64,000 nt of DNA, from positions 3,483,899-3,547,898 of the forward strand of contig NZ_CM001489.1 in assembly GCF_000262465.1 (NCBI RefSeq), written 5' to 3'. Source of the DNA: Frankia sp. QA3. GTDB taxonomy: Bacteria; Actinomycetota; Actinomycetes; Frankiales; Frankiaceae. The notes under the pieces are model-generated. The model did no database searches. It was given only the letters and a program-made list of their open reading frames with translations, and was not told where the DNA came from. This document shows, one piece after another, positions 26,500 to 34,818 of this stretch; position 1 is the stretch's first letter, and every line of letters begins with the position of its first letter. The position numbers and the translations under genes were made by a program.

Positions 26500-27213
26500 T
26501 CAGCCCAGGCCGAGCATGGCCTTCCACTGCTGGGCGCTCGCCGGCCGGAAGACGTGGTTCATCCGCTTGACGACGGCAAGATCCTCGGACGACTGCGGGG
26601 AGTACTGGTGGCCGGGAAAGACGGTGGTGCTGTCGGGCAGGGTGGCCAGCCGGCGCAGACTGTCGTACATCAGCCCGGCGTCGCCGCCGGGCAGGTCCAT
26701 CCGGCCGCAGCCCTCCAGGAACAGGGTGTCGCCGGCGACGAGCCGGTTGTCGACGACGAAGCACTGGCTGCCGGGGGTGTGGCCGGGGGTGTGCAGGAGC
26801 TGGATCGGGATCTCCCCGACCGTCACCACGTCGGCGTCGTCGTGCTCGACGAGGTCGGCGGCGGAGACCTCCGTGGCCCGGCGCACCCACTCGGCCTCGG
26901 CCCGGTTGACGTGGATGGGCACGTCCACGCGGGTGAGAAGCTCGCGGATGCCCTCGATCTCGATGCCGAACGCGGAGCCGCCCACGTGATCGGCGTGGTA
27001 GTGGCTGACGAGCGCGCCGGTGAGCCGCATGCCGTCGGCGGCGACCAGGGCGAGCAGGTCGTCCACCTTGTAGGCGGGGTCGACGACCACCGCCTCGCCG
27101 GTCTCCCGGTCCCCGACGAGGTAGACGAAGTTGACCATCTGGGTGCCGACCGGGTCGCCGACGGCGAAGTCGCGGCCGGACAGCAGCTGGCGGAAGTACA
27201 GGCGCTCGGTCAT
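26500..27213 (-). CDS. Metallo-beta-lactamase-fold hydrolase (glyoxalase II/persulfide dioxygenase-like)
   Basis: A 237-residue MBL-fold enzyme. Metal-binding motifs are HYHADHVGG (HxHxDH, about 70-78), the HTPGHTPGS block (about 138-146), GDTLFLEGCGR (about 160-170) and FPGHQYSPQ (about 200). GDTLF with GRMDLPGGD resembles hydroxyacylglutathione hydrolase and persulfide dioxygenase groups; actinobacteria may use mycothiol-linked substrates. The ATG at 27213 was preferred to an upstream start at 27300 because similarity begins with MTERLYFRQLLSGRDF. Probable operon with the downstream hydrolase. Confidence 0.9.
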   Translation of the reverse strand: MTERLYFRQLLSGRDFAVGDPVGTQMVNFVYLVGDRETGEAVVVDPAYKVDDLLALVAADGMRLTGALVSHYHADHVGGSAFGIEIEGIRELLTRVDVPIHVNRAEAEWVRRATEVSAADLVEHDDADVVTVGEIPIQLLHTPGHTPGSQCFVVDNRLVAGDTLFLEGCGRMDLPGGDAGLMYDSLRRLATLPDSTTVFPGHQYSPQSSEDLAVVKRMNHVFRPASAQQWKAMLGLG

Positions 27214-27358
27214 CCGTTCAGCGTACGAAGGTCCGCCCCGAGGTGGGACGAGTCGGCCACCCGGGGCTACATTCTGTGACATGACGGGGGGCGAACCCAT
27301 GTCACAGACGCCGGCAGCCGGCCCCCGCAGCCACCAGGACCGCCGGGGACTCGGTGCG

Positions 27359-28402
27359 TCAACCGGCGACCGGCCGGGGGGCCCGGTGGACGGTGAAGAA
27401 GTCGAGGATGGCGCCGGTGGCGTCGAAGGTCCGCCCGGCGGGTGAGTTGTGCGGGTCGCGGCGGGCCTCGGGGCTCGCCGGCCACAGGTGGGTACCGCCG
27501 ACGACGGAGTCGAACAGCACCTCGCCGCCGCCGGCGCAGGCGGCGTAGCGGCGGGGGGCGATCCCGGGGGCGGGCCGGCTCGTCAGCGGGGTCGGGTTGC
27601 AGCCGTAGCGGTCGGTATAGGCACGGATCACCGCCGACGCCGCGGGCACCCGGGTCGAGGAGCCCACGATCACGCCGCCGCCGTAGGGCACCGACGGGTC
27701 GGCGGTGCCGTGCACGGCCATCGTCGCGGGGGCGCGCCCCGCGGGGCAGCGGGCCTCGAAGGTCGAGGAGACCATGGCCACGGCGGCGAACCGGGCGGAC
27801 CGGCAGACCAGCGCGGCGGCGAACTCGGCGCCGTTGGAATGCCCGGTGGCGTAGACCCGCCGGCCGTCGAGGCAGAACCGGGAGGCGAGGCCGGTCAGCA
27901 GGGCGCCGACGAAGCCGATGTCGTCGGCCTTGCCCGGGTCGCTCATCGTGTTCCAGCGGCGGGGCGTGCCGAGCGCGTCGGGAGTCACCACGACAAAGCC
28001 GCGCCCGGCGCCGACCGCACCCATGCGCGACCGCTGTTCCTCCAGCGCCGCGTCCGCCTTGAAACCGTGGAAGTCGAACACGACGGGATAGGATGATCGC
28101 CCGTCGTAATGCGCGGGCACCGCCAACCGGTAGGAACGCCGAATTCCGTCGTGAACGAGAACGTGCACCCCACCGGGCAGCGGAATACGGCCGGTGGACG
28201 CCGGGCACGCGCCGCCAGCCGCCTGGCCGGCCACGCCCGCGGCCAGGCCCAATGGCGGCGCACCGCCGACCGCGCCGACCGCGCCGACGGCGACGCCGGG
28301 GCGGTCGGGCAACACCGCCACGGCCATCGACAGGACCGCCGCCACGATGGCGACGCCCATCACGGCGAGCGGCCATCTCGACACTTTCCCGGCCCGAGCC
28401 AT
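27359..28402 (-). CDS. Secreted PHB depolymerase-like esterase (LpqC type)
   Basis: A 347-residue alpha/beta-hydrolase with an N-terminal signal/anchor helix (about residues 11-32) and a low-complexity linker (Gly/Ala/Val) to about 65. The catalytic Ser lies in ATGHSNGAEFA (GxSxG, about 189), the oxyanion region in VVFDFHGFKAD, the Asp near HGTADPSVPYGG and the His in VVGGTHLWP. The family includes poly(3-hydroxybutyrate) depolymerases and feruloyl esterases; the substrate is not certain. The ATG at 28402 marks the start of the signal-like segment. Function is probably extracellular. Confidence 0.88.
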   Translation of the reverse strand: MARAGKVSRWPLAVMGVAIVAAVLSMAVAVLPDRPGVAVGAVGAVGGAPPLGLAAGVAGQAAGGACPASTGRIPLPGGVHVLVHDGIRRSYRLAVPAHYDGRSSYPVVFDFHGFKADAALEEQRSRMGAVGAGRGFVVVTPDALGTPRRWNTMSDPGKADDIGFVGALLTGLASRFCLDGRRVYATGHSNGAEFAAALVCRSARFAAVAMVSSTFEARCPAGRAPATMAVHGTADPSVPYGGGVIVGSSTRVPAASAVIRAYTDRYGCNPTPLTSRPAPGIAPRRYAACAGGGEVLFDSVVGGTHLWPASPEARRDPHNSPAGRTFDATGAILDFFTVHRAPRPVAG

Positions 28403-28684
28403 CCGACCACGGTACGAACCGGGTGGGGTCACGTGGCGCTCGACGACCGACAACTGCCCGACAGGCCGGGCTCGGCATCCCGACGTCCGGGAGCATCGGC
28501 GGCCACTCGTTCGGGAAGCGCTGATGCTCCCCCGCGCGCACCCAGGACACCGCTGGCAGGCGAACCTGTAGCCCCCACGCCAGACATCTCCCGGCCGCCG
28601 CCCACAAGCTCGAAGAGCCTTCATCCCGGCCGTCCAAAAGTGCAAAATTCGAGTGATCAGGGTACCGATTTTTTTGGCCGGCCG

Positions 28685-28950
28685 ACACTACGGGGGCGGT
28701 TAGCTCGAGTCTATGAGCTGCCCGGCGTGGATCAGCAGTTGAAAGTATGGATGATCGGGCAAGCCAAGCATTACCCGAAGAGTAAGGTCGCGACGCCGGA
28801 TATACGCGAACTGGTTGGCTCGGTCGAACTGGCCCGCAGTAAGGCCTTTTTTGGACAAGGGCATGGCCTGGCCGATCTCACAATTGCCGCACGCGATTCC
28901 GTCTTCCATCTCTTCTTCACCACCGGCGAGATCAGCTCCAACCACCGAGC
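28685..28950 (+). pseudogene. Remnant of an Mrr-like restriction endonuclease domain
   Basis: The plus strand reads LPGVDQQLKVWMIGQAKHYP, then SKVATPDIRELVGSVELARS and later DSVFHLFFTTGEIS. The QAKHY motif with a following VxxPDxRELVG helix is the pattern of Mrr_cat PD-(D/E)xK domains (QxK variant). No start codon with ribosome binding site is seen, and similarity stops at about 28950. The stretch is visibly lower in GC than its neighbours (poly-T at about 28668), which suggests acquired DNA. The rest of the gap 28403-29138 shows no supported gene. Confidence 0.5.
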
Positions 28951-29138
28951 CTGTCACGGAACGTGGCTGTCGGCGGCAGTTTTCCGCACGGGCGAACACG
29001 GCGGTGGGCGGAACCATAGACTGGCGGAATGCGGCGGCGCACGGACGGCACCGACTCACCCGCGCCCACCCGCCTCCTCCTCGTCATCGAGGCGTCGACC
29101 TGCGCCACGCCAGCCACCGATCTCTCCGGGGGGCACCC

Positions 29139-30860
29139 ATGACGTCCGCATCGGCTCCGCCCACGTCCGGCGCCGCGGCGGCGGCGCCCGGATCGAGGCC
29201 GCCGGCCCGACCGGCGATCCTCACCGTCGACGACGATCCGAGCGTGTCCCGCGCGGTCGCCCGCGACCTGCGGCGCCAGTACGGGGAGCGCTACCGGATC
29301 GTGCGCGCCGAGTCCGGGCCGCAGGCGCTCGACGCGTTGCGGGAGATGAAGCTGCGCGGTGACCGGGTCGCCGTGCTGCTCGCGGACTTCCGGATGCCGG
29401 CGATGAACGGCATCGAGTTCCTCGAACAGGCGATGGACCTGTACCCGACGGCGCGCCGCGTACTGCTGACCGCGTACGCCGACACCACCGCGGCGATCGA
29501 CGCCATCAACATCGTCGATCTCGACCACTACCTGCTCAAGCCGTGGGACCCTCCGCAGGAGAAGCTCTACCCGGTCGTCGACGGTCTGCTCGACGCCTGG
29601 CTCGCCGCCGACCACACCCCCGTCACCGAAACACGCGTGGTCGGGCACCGCTGGTCGGCGCGCTCCTACGAGGTGCGCGACTTCCTCGCCCGCAATCAGG
29701 TGCCCTACCGCTGGTACCTGTCCGAGGAGCCGGAGGGCGCGCGGCTGTTGGCCGCGGCCGAGGCGTCCCCCGACGCGCTGCCGGTCGTGATCACCCCGGA
29801 CGGGGTGACGCTGACCGACCCCACCGACGCCGAGCTCGCCGGCCGGGTGGGGCTGACCACCTCCCCCGCCGCGGACTTCTACGACGTCGTGGTGATCGGC
29901 GGCGGCCCGGCGGGGCTGGGCTCGGCGGTGTACGCGGCCTCGGAGGGGCTGCGCACCGTCCTCGTCGAGCGCATGGCCACCGGCGGGCAGGCCGGCCAGA
30001 GCTCGCGGATCGAGAACTACCTGGGCTTTCCGGATGGCGTGTCCGGCGCCCAGCTCACCGACCGGGCGCGGCGGCAGGCGGTCAAGTTCGGCGCGGAGGT
30101 CCTCACCGCGCGCGACGCCGTCACGCTGGAGGTCAGCGGCCCCGCGCGGACGGTCCACTTCGACGACGGCCGGCAGATCTCCGCGCACGCCGTCGTCCTC
30201 GCGACCGGGGTGTCCTACCGGCAGCTCGCCGCCCCCGGCCTGGACGAGTTCACCGGCCGTGGGGTGTTCTACGGCTCCGCGCTCACCGAGGCGCCCTCCT
30301 GCGCCGGGCAGGACGTCTACATCGTCGGGGGGGCGAACTCCGCCGGCCAGGCGGCGATGCACTTCGCCCGGCACGCCCGGCGGGTCACCATGGTGGTGCG
30401 CGGGTCGTCGCTGGAGGCGTCGATGTCCCACTACCTGATCCAGCAGATCGCCGGGGTCGCGGCGATCACCGTGCGGACCTGCACCGAGGTCGTCGCGGCC
30501 GAGGGCGACGGCCACCTCGAACGGCTCACGCTGCGGGACAACGCCAGCGGCGAGACCGAGACGGTCGACACCCAGTGGCTGTTCATCTTCATCGGCGCCG
30601 CGCCGCGCACGGGCTGGCTCGACGGCGTGCTGACCCGCGACGAGCACGGGTTCGTCCTGGCCGGGCCGGACCTGGTCGTCGACGGCCGCCGCCCGCCGGG
30701 CTGGCCGCTCGACCGCGACCCCTACCACCTGGAGACGTCGGTGCCAGGGGTCTTCGTCGCCGGCGACGCCCGGGCCGAATCGGTCAAGCGGGTGGCCTCG
30801 GCGGTCGGCGAGGGCGCCATGGCCATCGCCCTCGTCCACCGTTACCTCGAGAAGCGTTGA
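29139..30860 (+). CDS. Response regulator fused to a flavin-dependent (thioredoxin reductase-like) oxidoreductase
   Basis: A 573-residue three-part protein. Residues about 26-140 form a receiver domain with acidic pocket DDD (31-33), phosphoacceptor Asp in LLADFRMP (about 83), Thr in LLTAYAD (111) and Lys in LLKPW (134). Residues about 165-240 resemble a thioredoxin/glutaredoxin-like module (SYEVRDFLARNQVPYRWYL) without cysteine. From about 248 comes a thioredoxin reductase-like FAD/NAD(P) domain (VVIGGGPAG, IENYLGFPDG, IVGGANSAGQAA). The CxxC of true thioredoxin reductases is missing: the site reads FYGSALTEAPSC. The next gene, 16 bases downstream, is a histidine kinase and is the likely phosphodonor. 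Confidence 0.9.
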   Translation: MTSASAPPTSGAAAAAPGSRPPARPAILTVDDDPSVSRAVARDLRRQYGERYRIVRAESGPQALDALREMKLRGDRVAVLLADFRMPAMNGIEFLEQAMDLYPTARRVLLTAYADTTAAIDAINIVDLDHYLLKPWDPPQEKLYPVVDGLLDAWLAADHTPVTETRVVGHRWSARSYEVRDFLARNQVPYRWYLSEEPEGARLLAAAEASPDALPVVITPDGVTLTDPTDAELAGRVGLTTSPAADFYDVVVIGGGPAGLGSAVYAASEGLRTVLVERMATGGQAGQSSRIENYLGFPDGVSGAQLTDRARRQAVKFGAEVLTARDAVTLEVSGPARTVHFDDGRQISAHAVVLATGVSYRQLAAPGLDEFTGRGVFYGSALTEAPSCAGQDVYIVGGANSAGQAAMHFARHARRVTMVVRGSSLEASMSHYLIQQIAGVAAITVRTCTEVVAAEGDGHLERLTLRDNASGETETVDTQWLFIFIGAAPRTGWLDGVLTRDEHGFVLAGPDLVVDGRRPPGWPLDRDPYHLETSVPGVFVAGDARAESVKRVASAVGEGAMAIALVHRYLEKR

Positions 30861-30876
30861 CGGGGGGAGAGCGATC

Positions 30877-32295
30877 ATGACAACGGCGCCCTGCGACGTC
30901 GACGAGCTGCGCACCCTGTTCCTGTTCGAGAAGCTCACCGACGACCAGCTCCGCTGGCTGTGCGAACGCGGGCACGCCGAACTGCTCGAGCCGGGTCCGG
31001 TCTACGCCGAGGGCGAGCCGGCGAGCTGCTTCTACGTGCTCATCGACGGCGCGCTGGTGATGAGCACCCGGGTGGGCGCGGACGACGTCGAGGTCGTGCG
31101 CACCTCCCAGCGGGGGGTGTACGCCGGCGCCTGGCACGCCTACCTCGGCGACCGGGTGCCCCAGGTCTACAAGAACTCGATGCGGGTCACCGAGCCCAGC
31201 CGGTTCTTCGTCCTCGACGCCGACGACGTGGCCACCGTGATGCGCGAGTGGTTCCCGATGGCCCTGCACATGCTCGAGGGCCTGTTCTTCGGCATGCAGA
31301 ACACCCAGCAGGTCGTCGGCCAGCGGGAGCGGCTGCTCGCGCTGGGCTCGCTGTCCGCGGGGCTGACCCACGAGCTGAACAACCCGGCGGCCGCGGCCGT
31401 GCGGGCCACCTCGGCGCTGCGGGAACGGGTCGCCGGCATGCGGCACAAGCTCGGCATGATCGCCGCCGGTCCGTACGAACGCACCGAGCTGGAGGTGCTC
31501 ATCCGCCTGCAGGAGGAGGCGGTGGAGCGGGTGGCGAAGGCACCGGCCCTCACCCCGATCGAGGCCACGGACCGCGAGGACCTCATCGGTGACTGGCTGG
31601 ACGAGCGCGACATAGGCGACGCCTGGGACGTCGCGCCGATCTTCGTGCAGGCCGGCCTGGACGTCGCCTGGCTCGACCACGTGGCCGCCTCGGTGCCGGC
31701 GGGCGTGCTCGACGGTGCCGTGCGCTGGCTGACCTACACGGTCGAGAGCGAACTGCTCATGCGGGAGATCGAGGACTCCACCAGCCGCATCTCGACCCTG
31801 GTGACCGCCGCCAAGCAGTACTCGCAGATGGACCGGGCGCCGTACCAGACCGTCGACATCCACGAGCTGCTCGACAGCACCCTGATCATGCTCGGCCGCA
31901 AGATCGGCGACGACGTCGAGATCCGCCGGGACTACGACCGGTCCCTGCCCGCGATCCCCGCCTACGCCGCCGAGCTCAACCAGGTCTGGACGAACCTGAT
32001 CGACAACGCCGTCGCCGCGATGGACCACCGCGGGACGCTGACGGTGCGGACCTTCGCGGACCACGACTTCGGCGTCATCGAGATCGGCGACACCGGCCCC
32101 GGCATCGACCCCGCCATCCGGGACCGGATCTTCGAGCCGTTCTTCACGACGAAGTCCGTCGGCGAGGGCACCGGCCTCGGCCTGGACATCTCCTGGCGGA
32201 TCGTGGTGAAGAAGCACCACGGCGACCTGCGAGTCACCTCCGCCCCCGGCGACACCCGCTTCCAGGTCCGTCTCCCCCTCACCGCCCCCACCTGA
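30877..32295 (+). CDS. Histidine kinase with N-terminal cyclic nucleotide-binding-like domain
   Basis: A 472-residue cytosolic sensor kinase. Residues about 10-125 form a cNMP-binding (Crp-like) beta-barrel. A coiled stretch leads to the H box AGLTHELNNPAAAAV (His at about 165). After a long helical insertion (about 185-300) come the ATPase motifs: TNLIDNAVAAM (N box), EIGDTGPGIDP (G1), EPFFTTKSVGEGTGLGLDI (F and G2 boxes). No transmembrane helix is present. The ATG at 30877 follows GGGGGGAGAG. It begins 16 bases after the response regulator-oxidoreductase gene, so the two form an operon and probably one signalling pathway. Confidence 0.92.
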   Translation: MTTAPCDVDELRTLFLFEKLTDDQLRWLCERGHAELLEPGPVYAEGEPASCFYVLIDGALVMSTRVGADDVEVVRTSQRGVYAGAWHAYLGDRVPQVYKNSMRVTEPSRFFVLDADDVATVMREWFPMALHMLEGLFFGMQNTQQVVGQRERLLALGSLSAGLTHELNNPAAAAVRATSALRERVAGMRHKLGMIAAGPYERTELEVLIRLQEEAVERVAKAPALTPIEATDREDLIGDWLDERDIGDAWDVAPIFVQAGLDVAWLDHVAASVPAGVLDGAVRWLTYTVESELLMREIEDSTSRISTLVTAAKQYSQMDRAPYQTVDIHELLDSTLIMLGRKIGDDVEIRRDYDRSLPAIPAYAAELNQVWTNLIDNAVAAMDHRGTLTVRTFADHDFGVIEIGDTGPGIDPAIRDRIFEPFFTTKSVGEGTGLGLDISWRIVVKKHHGDLRVTSAPGDTRFQVRLPLTAPT

Positions 32296-32305
32296 TGGCG
32301 GTCCC

Positions 32306-33604
32306 TCAACGGGTGACGTGACGAACCCTGGCGGCGTCCGCGAGCTGCTCCAGCAGGTCGGCGGCCTTCTCCTCGCGGCCGGCGCGCGCGATCTCGGCCT
32401 GCAGGCGGCGCGCCCGCGTCGCATAGCGGGGGTCGGCGAGCACCTGGCGGACGGCCGTGCGGATCTGCTCCGCAGTGGGCGTCTGGGTACGCAGGTCAAT
32501 CCCCACGCCGGACCAGGCCACCCGGGCGTTGACCTCGTTCTTGTCCTCGGTGCGGCCGGCGCCGACGATCGGCACGCCGTGCGAGAGCGCGAGCTGCGTC
32601 CCGCCGTACCCGCCGTTGGTGAGGAAGACGTCGACGTGCGGCAGGAGCTCGTCGAAGGGGATGAAGCGCTCGACCCGGGAGTTCGCCGGCAGCGTCCCGA
32701 GCTCGGCCGGGTCGGCGCCGCCGGTCACGGCGACCACGAGGACGTCCTCGCCTGCGAGCGCGTCCAACGCGGGGCGGATCAGCTGGTCCGAGTCGGTCGC
32801 GACGGTGCCCTGGTTGACCAGGACGACCCTGCGGCCCGCGGCCAGCTCGGACCACCAGGCCGGCCGCTGCCAGGTCGGGTCGGCCAGCGGGCGCGGCGGA
32901 CCGACGAAGCGCACCTGGGGCGGCAGATCCGGGACCGGGTACTCGAAGCCAGGCGGGCTGAACTGCAGGTACATCCGACAGACCAGCGGGTACTCGAACA
33001 CCATCTGGGCGGTCGGCGGCAGGCCGAGCTGCCCGCGGACGTCGTTGACCGCGGCGGTCATCGGCCGGAACACGACCCGGCGCATGAGCTGGTCGAGCGC
33101 GCGGTTGCGCATCCGTCCGACCAGACCGGCGGACGGGGCGAGCCCGAGGCCGAACGGCGCCAGCTCCCGGCTCGGGAAACCGAGCACGGTGATGCCGAAA
33201 CCGGCGAACGCCGGGCCGCCGAGTTCCTGGATCAGCGCCGCGGCGATGAAGGCGGTGTCGCCGACGATGACGTCCGCCGATTCCAGTTCGAGCAGGGCGC
33301 GCAGATCCCGGACGTGTCCGAGCAGGGGAAGGGCGAAGCCATGGACCATCTCGAACTGGAGCTTGCGCAGTCCGGTCCGCTTCTGGTGGCCGGGGAACCG
33401 CTCGTTCAGGTCGAGGACGCTGAAGTCGTTGTGGTGCTCGCTGATGGGATGAAAGGTGGCGCCGGTGGCCGTGATGGCGTCGGCGAACGCCGAACCGGCG
33501 TACCACCGGACGCTGTGGCCGCGGGCCACCAGGGTGCGGGCGACCGGGTACGCCGGGGCGGTGTGGCCTACACCGGGAGTGGTGGCAAACAGGAAACGGG
33601 CCAC
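32306..33604 (-). CDS. UGT-type glycosyltransferase (MGT/GT1 family)
   Basis: A 432-residue GT1-fold enzyme. The acceptor half opens with VARFLFATTPGVGHTAPAYPV, and the donor half has VVLVNQGTVATDSDQLIRPAL and the nucleotide-sugar-binding block FIPFDELLPHVDVFLTNGG, then YGGTQLALSHGVPIV (about 340-375). It would glycosylate a small hydrophobic molecule; donor and acceptor are unknown. The GTG at 33604 follows GAGAGGTGA. It lies 26 bases downstream of the SDR gene on the same strand, so they may act on the same molecule. Confidence 0.9.
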   Translation of the reverse strand: MARFLFATTPGVGHTAPAYPVARTLVARGHSVRWYAGSAFADAITATGATFHPISEHHNDFSVLDLNERFPGHQKRTGLRKLQFEMVHGFALPLLGHVRDLRALLELESADVIVGDTAFIAAALIQELGGPAFAGFGITVLGFPSRELAPFGLGLAPSAGLVGRMRNRALDQLMRRVVFRPMTAAVNDVRGQLGLPPTAQMVFEYPLVCRMYLQFSPPGFEYPVPDLPPQVRFVGPPRPLADPTWQRPAWWSELAAGRRVVLVNQGTVATDSDQLIRPALDALAGEDVLVVAVTGGADPAELGTLPANSRVERFIPFDELLPHVDVFLTNGGYGGTQLALSHGVPIVGAGRTEDKNEVNARVAWSGVGIDLRTQTPTAEQIRTAVRQVLADPRYATRARRLQAEIARAGREEKAADLLEQLADAARVRHVTR

Positions 33605-33630
33605 GGAAAGGTCACCTCTCGGGCTGGCCG

Positions 33631-34410
33631 TCAGGCCACCGGGCTCAGGCCGCCGTCGAGGTTGACGGCCGTGCCGGTGATGTAGGCGGCCCGCGCGGAG
33701 AGCAGGAAGGCGACGAGGTCGGCGAACTCCTGCGCCCGGCCCACCCGACCCAGCGGGATGCCGGAGTCGCGGCCCATCCGCGCGTAAAGCTCGTCGATCC
33801 CGATGCCCTGCGCGGCCGCGGCCCGATCCCACTGACCGCTCTCGACCATGCCGATGAGGATCGCGTTGACCCGGACGTTGTCCGGGCCGAACTCCTTGGA
33901 CAGGGCCTTGGTGAGCGCGAGGCCGGCGGCCCGGGTGACCGACGTCGGCATCGAGCCCGCGCCCGGCGTCCGGGCGGTGATCGACAGCGAGTTCACGATG
34001 CTGCCGCCGCCCGCCCGGCGCAGGTGTGGCAGGACGAGCCGGGACGCCCGGACCGCCGCGTGCAGCTTCAGGTCGAGGTCGCCCTGCCAGGCCTCGTCGG
34101 TCTGGCGCTCGAACGGCCCCGCGGAGCTGGCCCCGGCGTTGTTGACCAGGGCGTGGACGGCGTCCCACCGCTCGGTGGCTGCGGCGACGAACCGCTCGAG
34201 GTCGGCCGGTTCGCGGACGTCGGCGACCACCGGCAGGATCTCCCCGGCCGAGCCGCCCGCCGCCTCGGCGACCGACCGCAGCCGCGCCTCGTCCCGGCCG
34301 CAGAAGGCCACCCTGGCCCCCTCCGCGGCCAGCGTCCGCACCAGGGCGGCGCCGAGGCCGTCCGAGCCGCCGGTCACCAGCACGACCCGGCCCGCAAGCT
34401 GCAGATCCAT
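33631..34410 (-). CDS. SDR-family protein lacking the catalytic Tyr and Lys
   Basis: A 259-residue classical short-chain dehydrogenase fold. The cofactor motif is [10 protein letters not shown] (14-23), NNAG is at 90-93 and the C-terminal GTAVNLDGG is normal. The catalytic YxxxK, however, reads TSVTR (156-160): Tyr is replaced by Thr and Lys by Arg, while the conserved Ser region (NSLSI) remains. I recall the same PTSVxRAAG pattern in other actinobacterial SDRs, so it may define a subgroup with altered or no redox chemistry. Probably co-transcribed with the glycosyltransferase. The ATG at 34410 was chosen for the usual N-terminus. Confidence 0.87.
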   Translation of the reverse strand: MDLQLAGRVVLVTGGSDGLGAALVRTLAAEGARVAFCGRDEARLRSVAEAAGGSAGEILPVVADVREPADLERFVAAATERWDAVHALVNNAGASSAGPFERQTDEAWQGDLDLKLHAAVRASRLVLPHLRRAGGGSIVNSLSITARTPGAGSMPTSVTRAAGLALTKALSKEFGPDNVRVNAILIGMVESGQWDRAAAAQGIGIDELYARMGRDSGIPLGRVGRAQEFADLVAFLLSARAAYITGTAVNLDGGLSPVA

Positions 34411-34468
34411 CCCGCTCCCCTACTCCAGGCCCGCTGTCCTGCCGGCCGTCCTACTGAAGCCGGCCGTC

Positions 34469-34714
34469 CTACTGAAGGTAGTGCTCGACCTGGGAGACGC
34501 TGGCCGGCTCGGCGCCCTGCGGGTCCTGGCCGGCATCGCGCAGCGCGCGGCGTCGGCGCAACAGGTCCCAGCACTGGTCCAGCTCCTGCTCCAGGCGATC
34601 GAGGCGCTCGTGCTCGGTCTCGGCGTCGATCTCGCCGCGGGCGCGACGGCCCCGCAGCTCGTGCTCCTCGGCCACGAGGGCGCTGACCTGGGCGTAGATC
34701 CGCTCGTCGTCCAC
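34469..34714 (-). CDS. DUF2630 family protein
   Basis: An 81-residue, highly charged, helical protein. It matches DUF2630: LVAEEHELR near the N-terminus, LDRLEQELDQCWDLLRRRRALRDAG in the middle (shown here only as the family pattern LDQCWDLLR plus RRRA), and SQVEHYLQ at the end. It is probably a small two-helix coiled coil of unknown role. The GTG at 34714 gives the family N-terminus (VDDERIYAQV); an in-frame TTG lies four codons upstream. It is on the same strand as, and 58 bases before, the SDR gene. Confidence 0.88.
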   Translation of the reverse strand: MDDERIYAQVSALVAEEHELRGRRARGEIDAETEHERLDRLEQELDQCWDLLRRRRALRDAGQDPQGAEPASVSQVEHYLQ

Positions 34715-34818
34715 CCGCCCACTCAATCACGCCAGCTCGGGACCGCGGGGACGCCACCGTGAACCGGACGACCTTCGCGGAACATGATGGTCGGGATGTG
34801 ACCTGACATACTGTCCGC

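Noticed and set aside
27359-28688. Upstream extension of the esterase frame to 28645
   Set aside because: The extra 81 residues lack similarity; the signal-like segment starts at the ATG at 28402.
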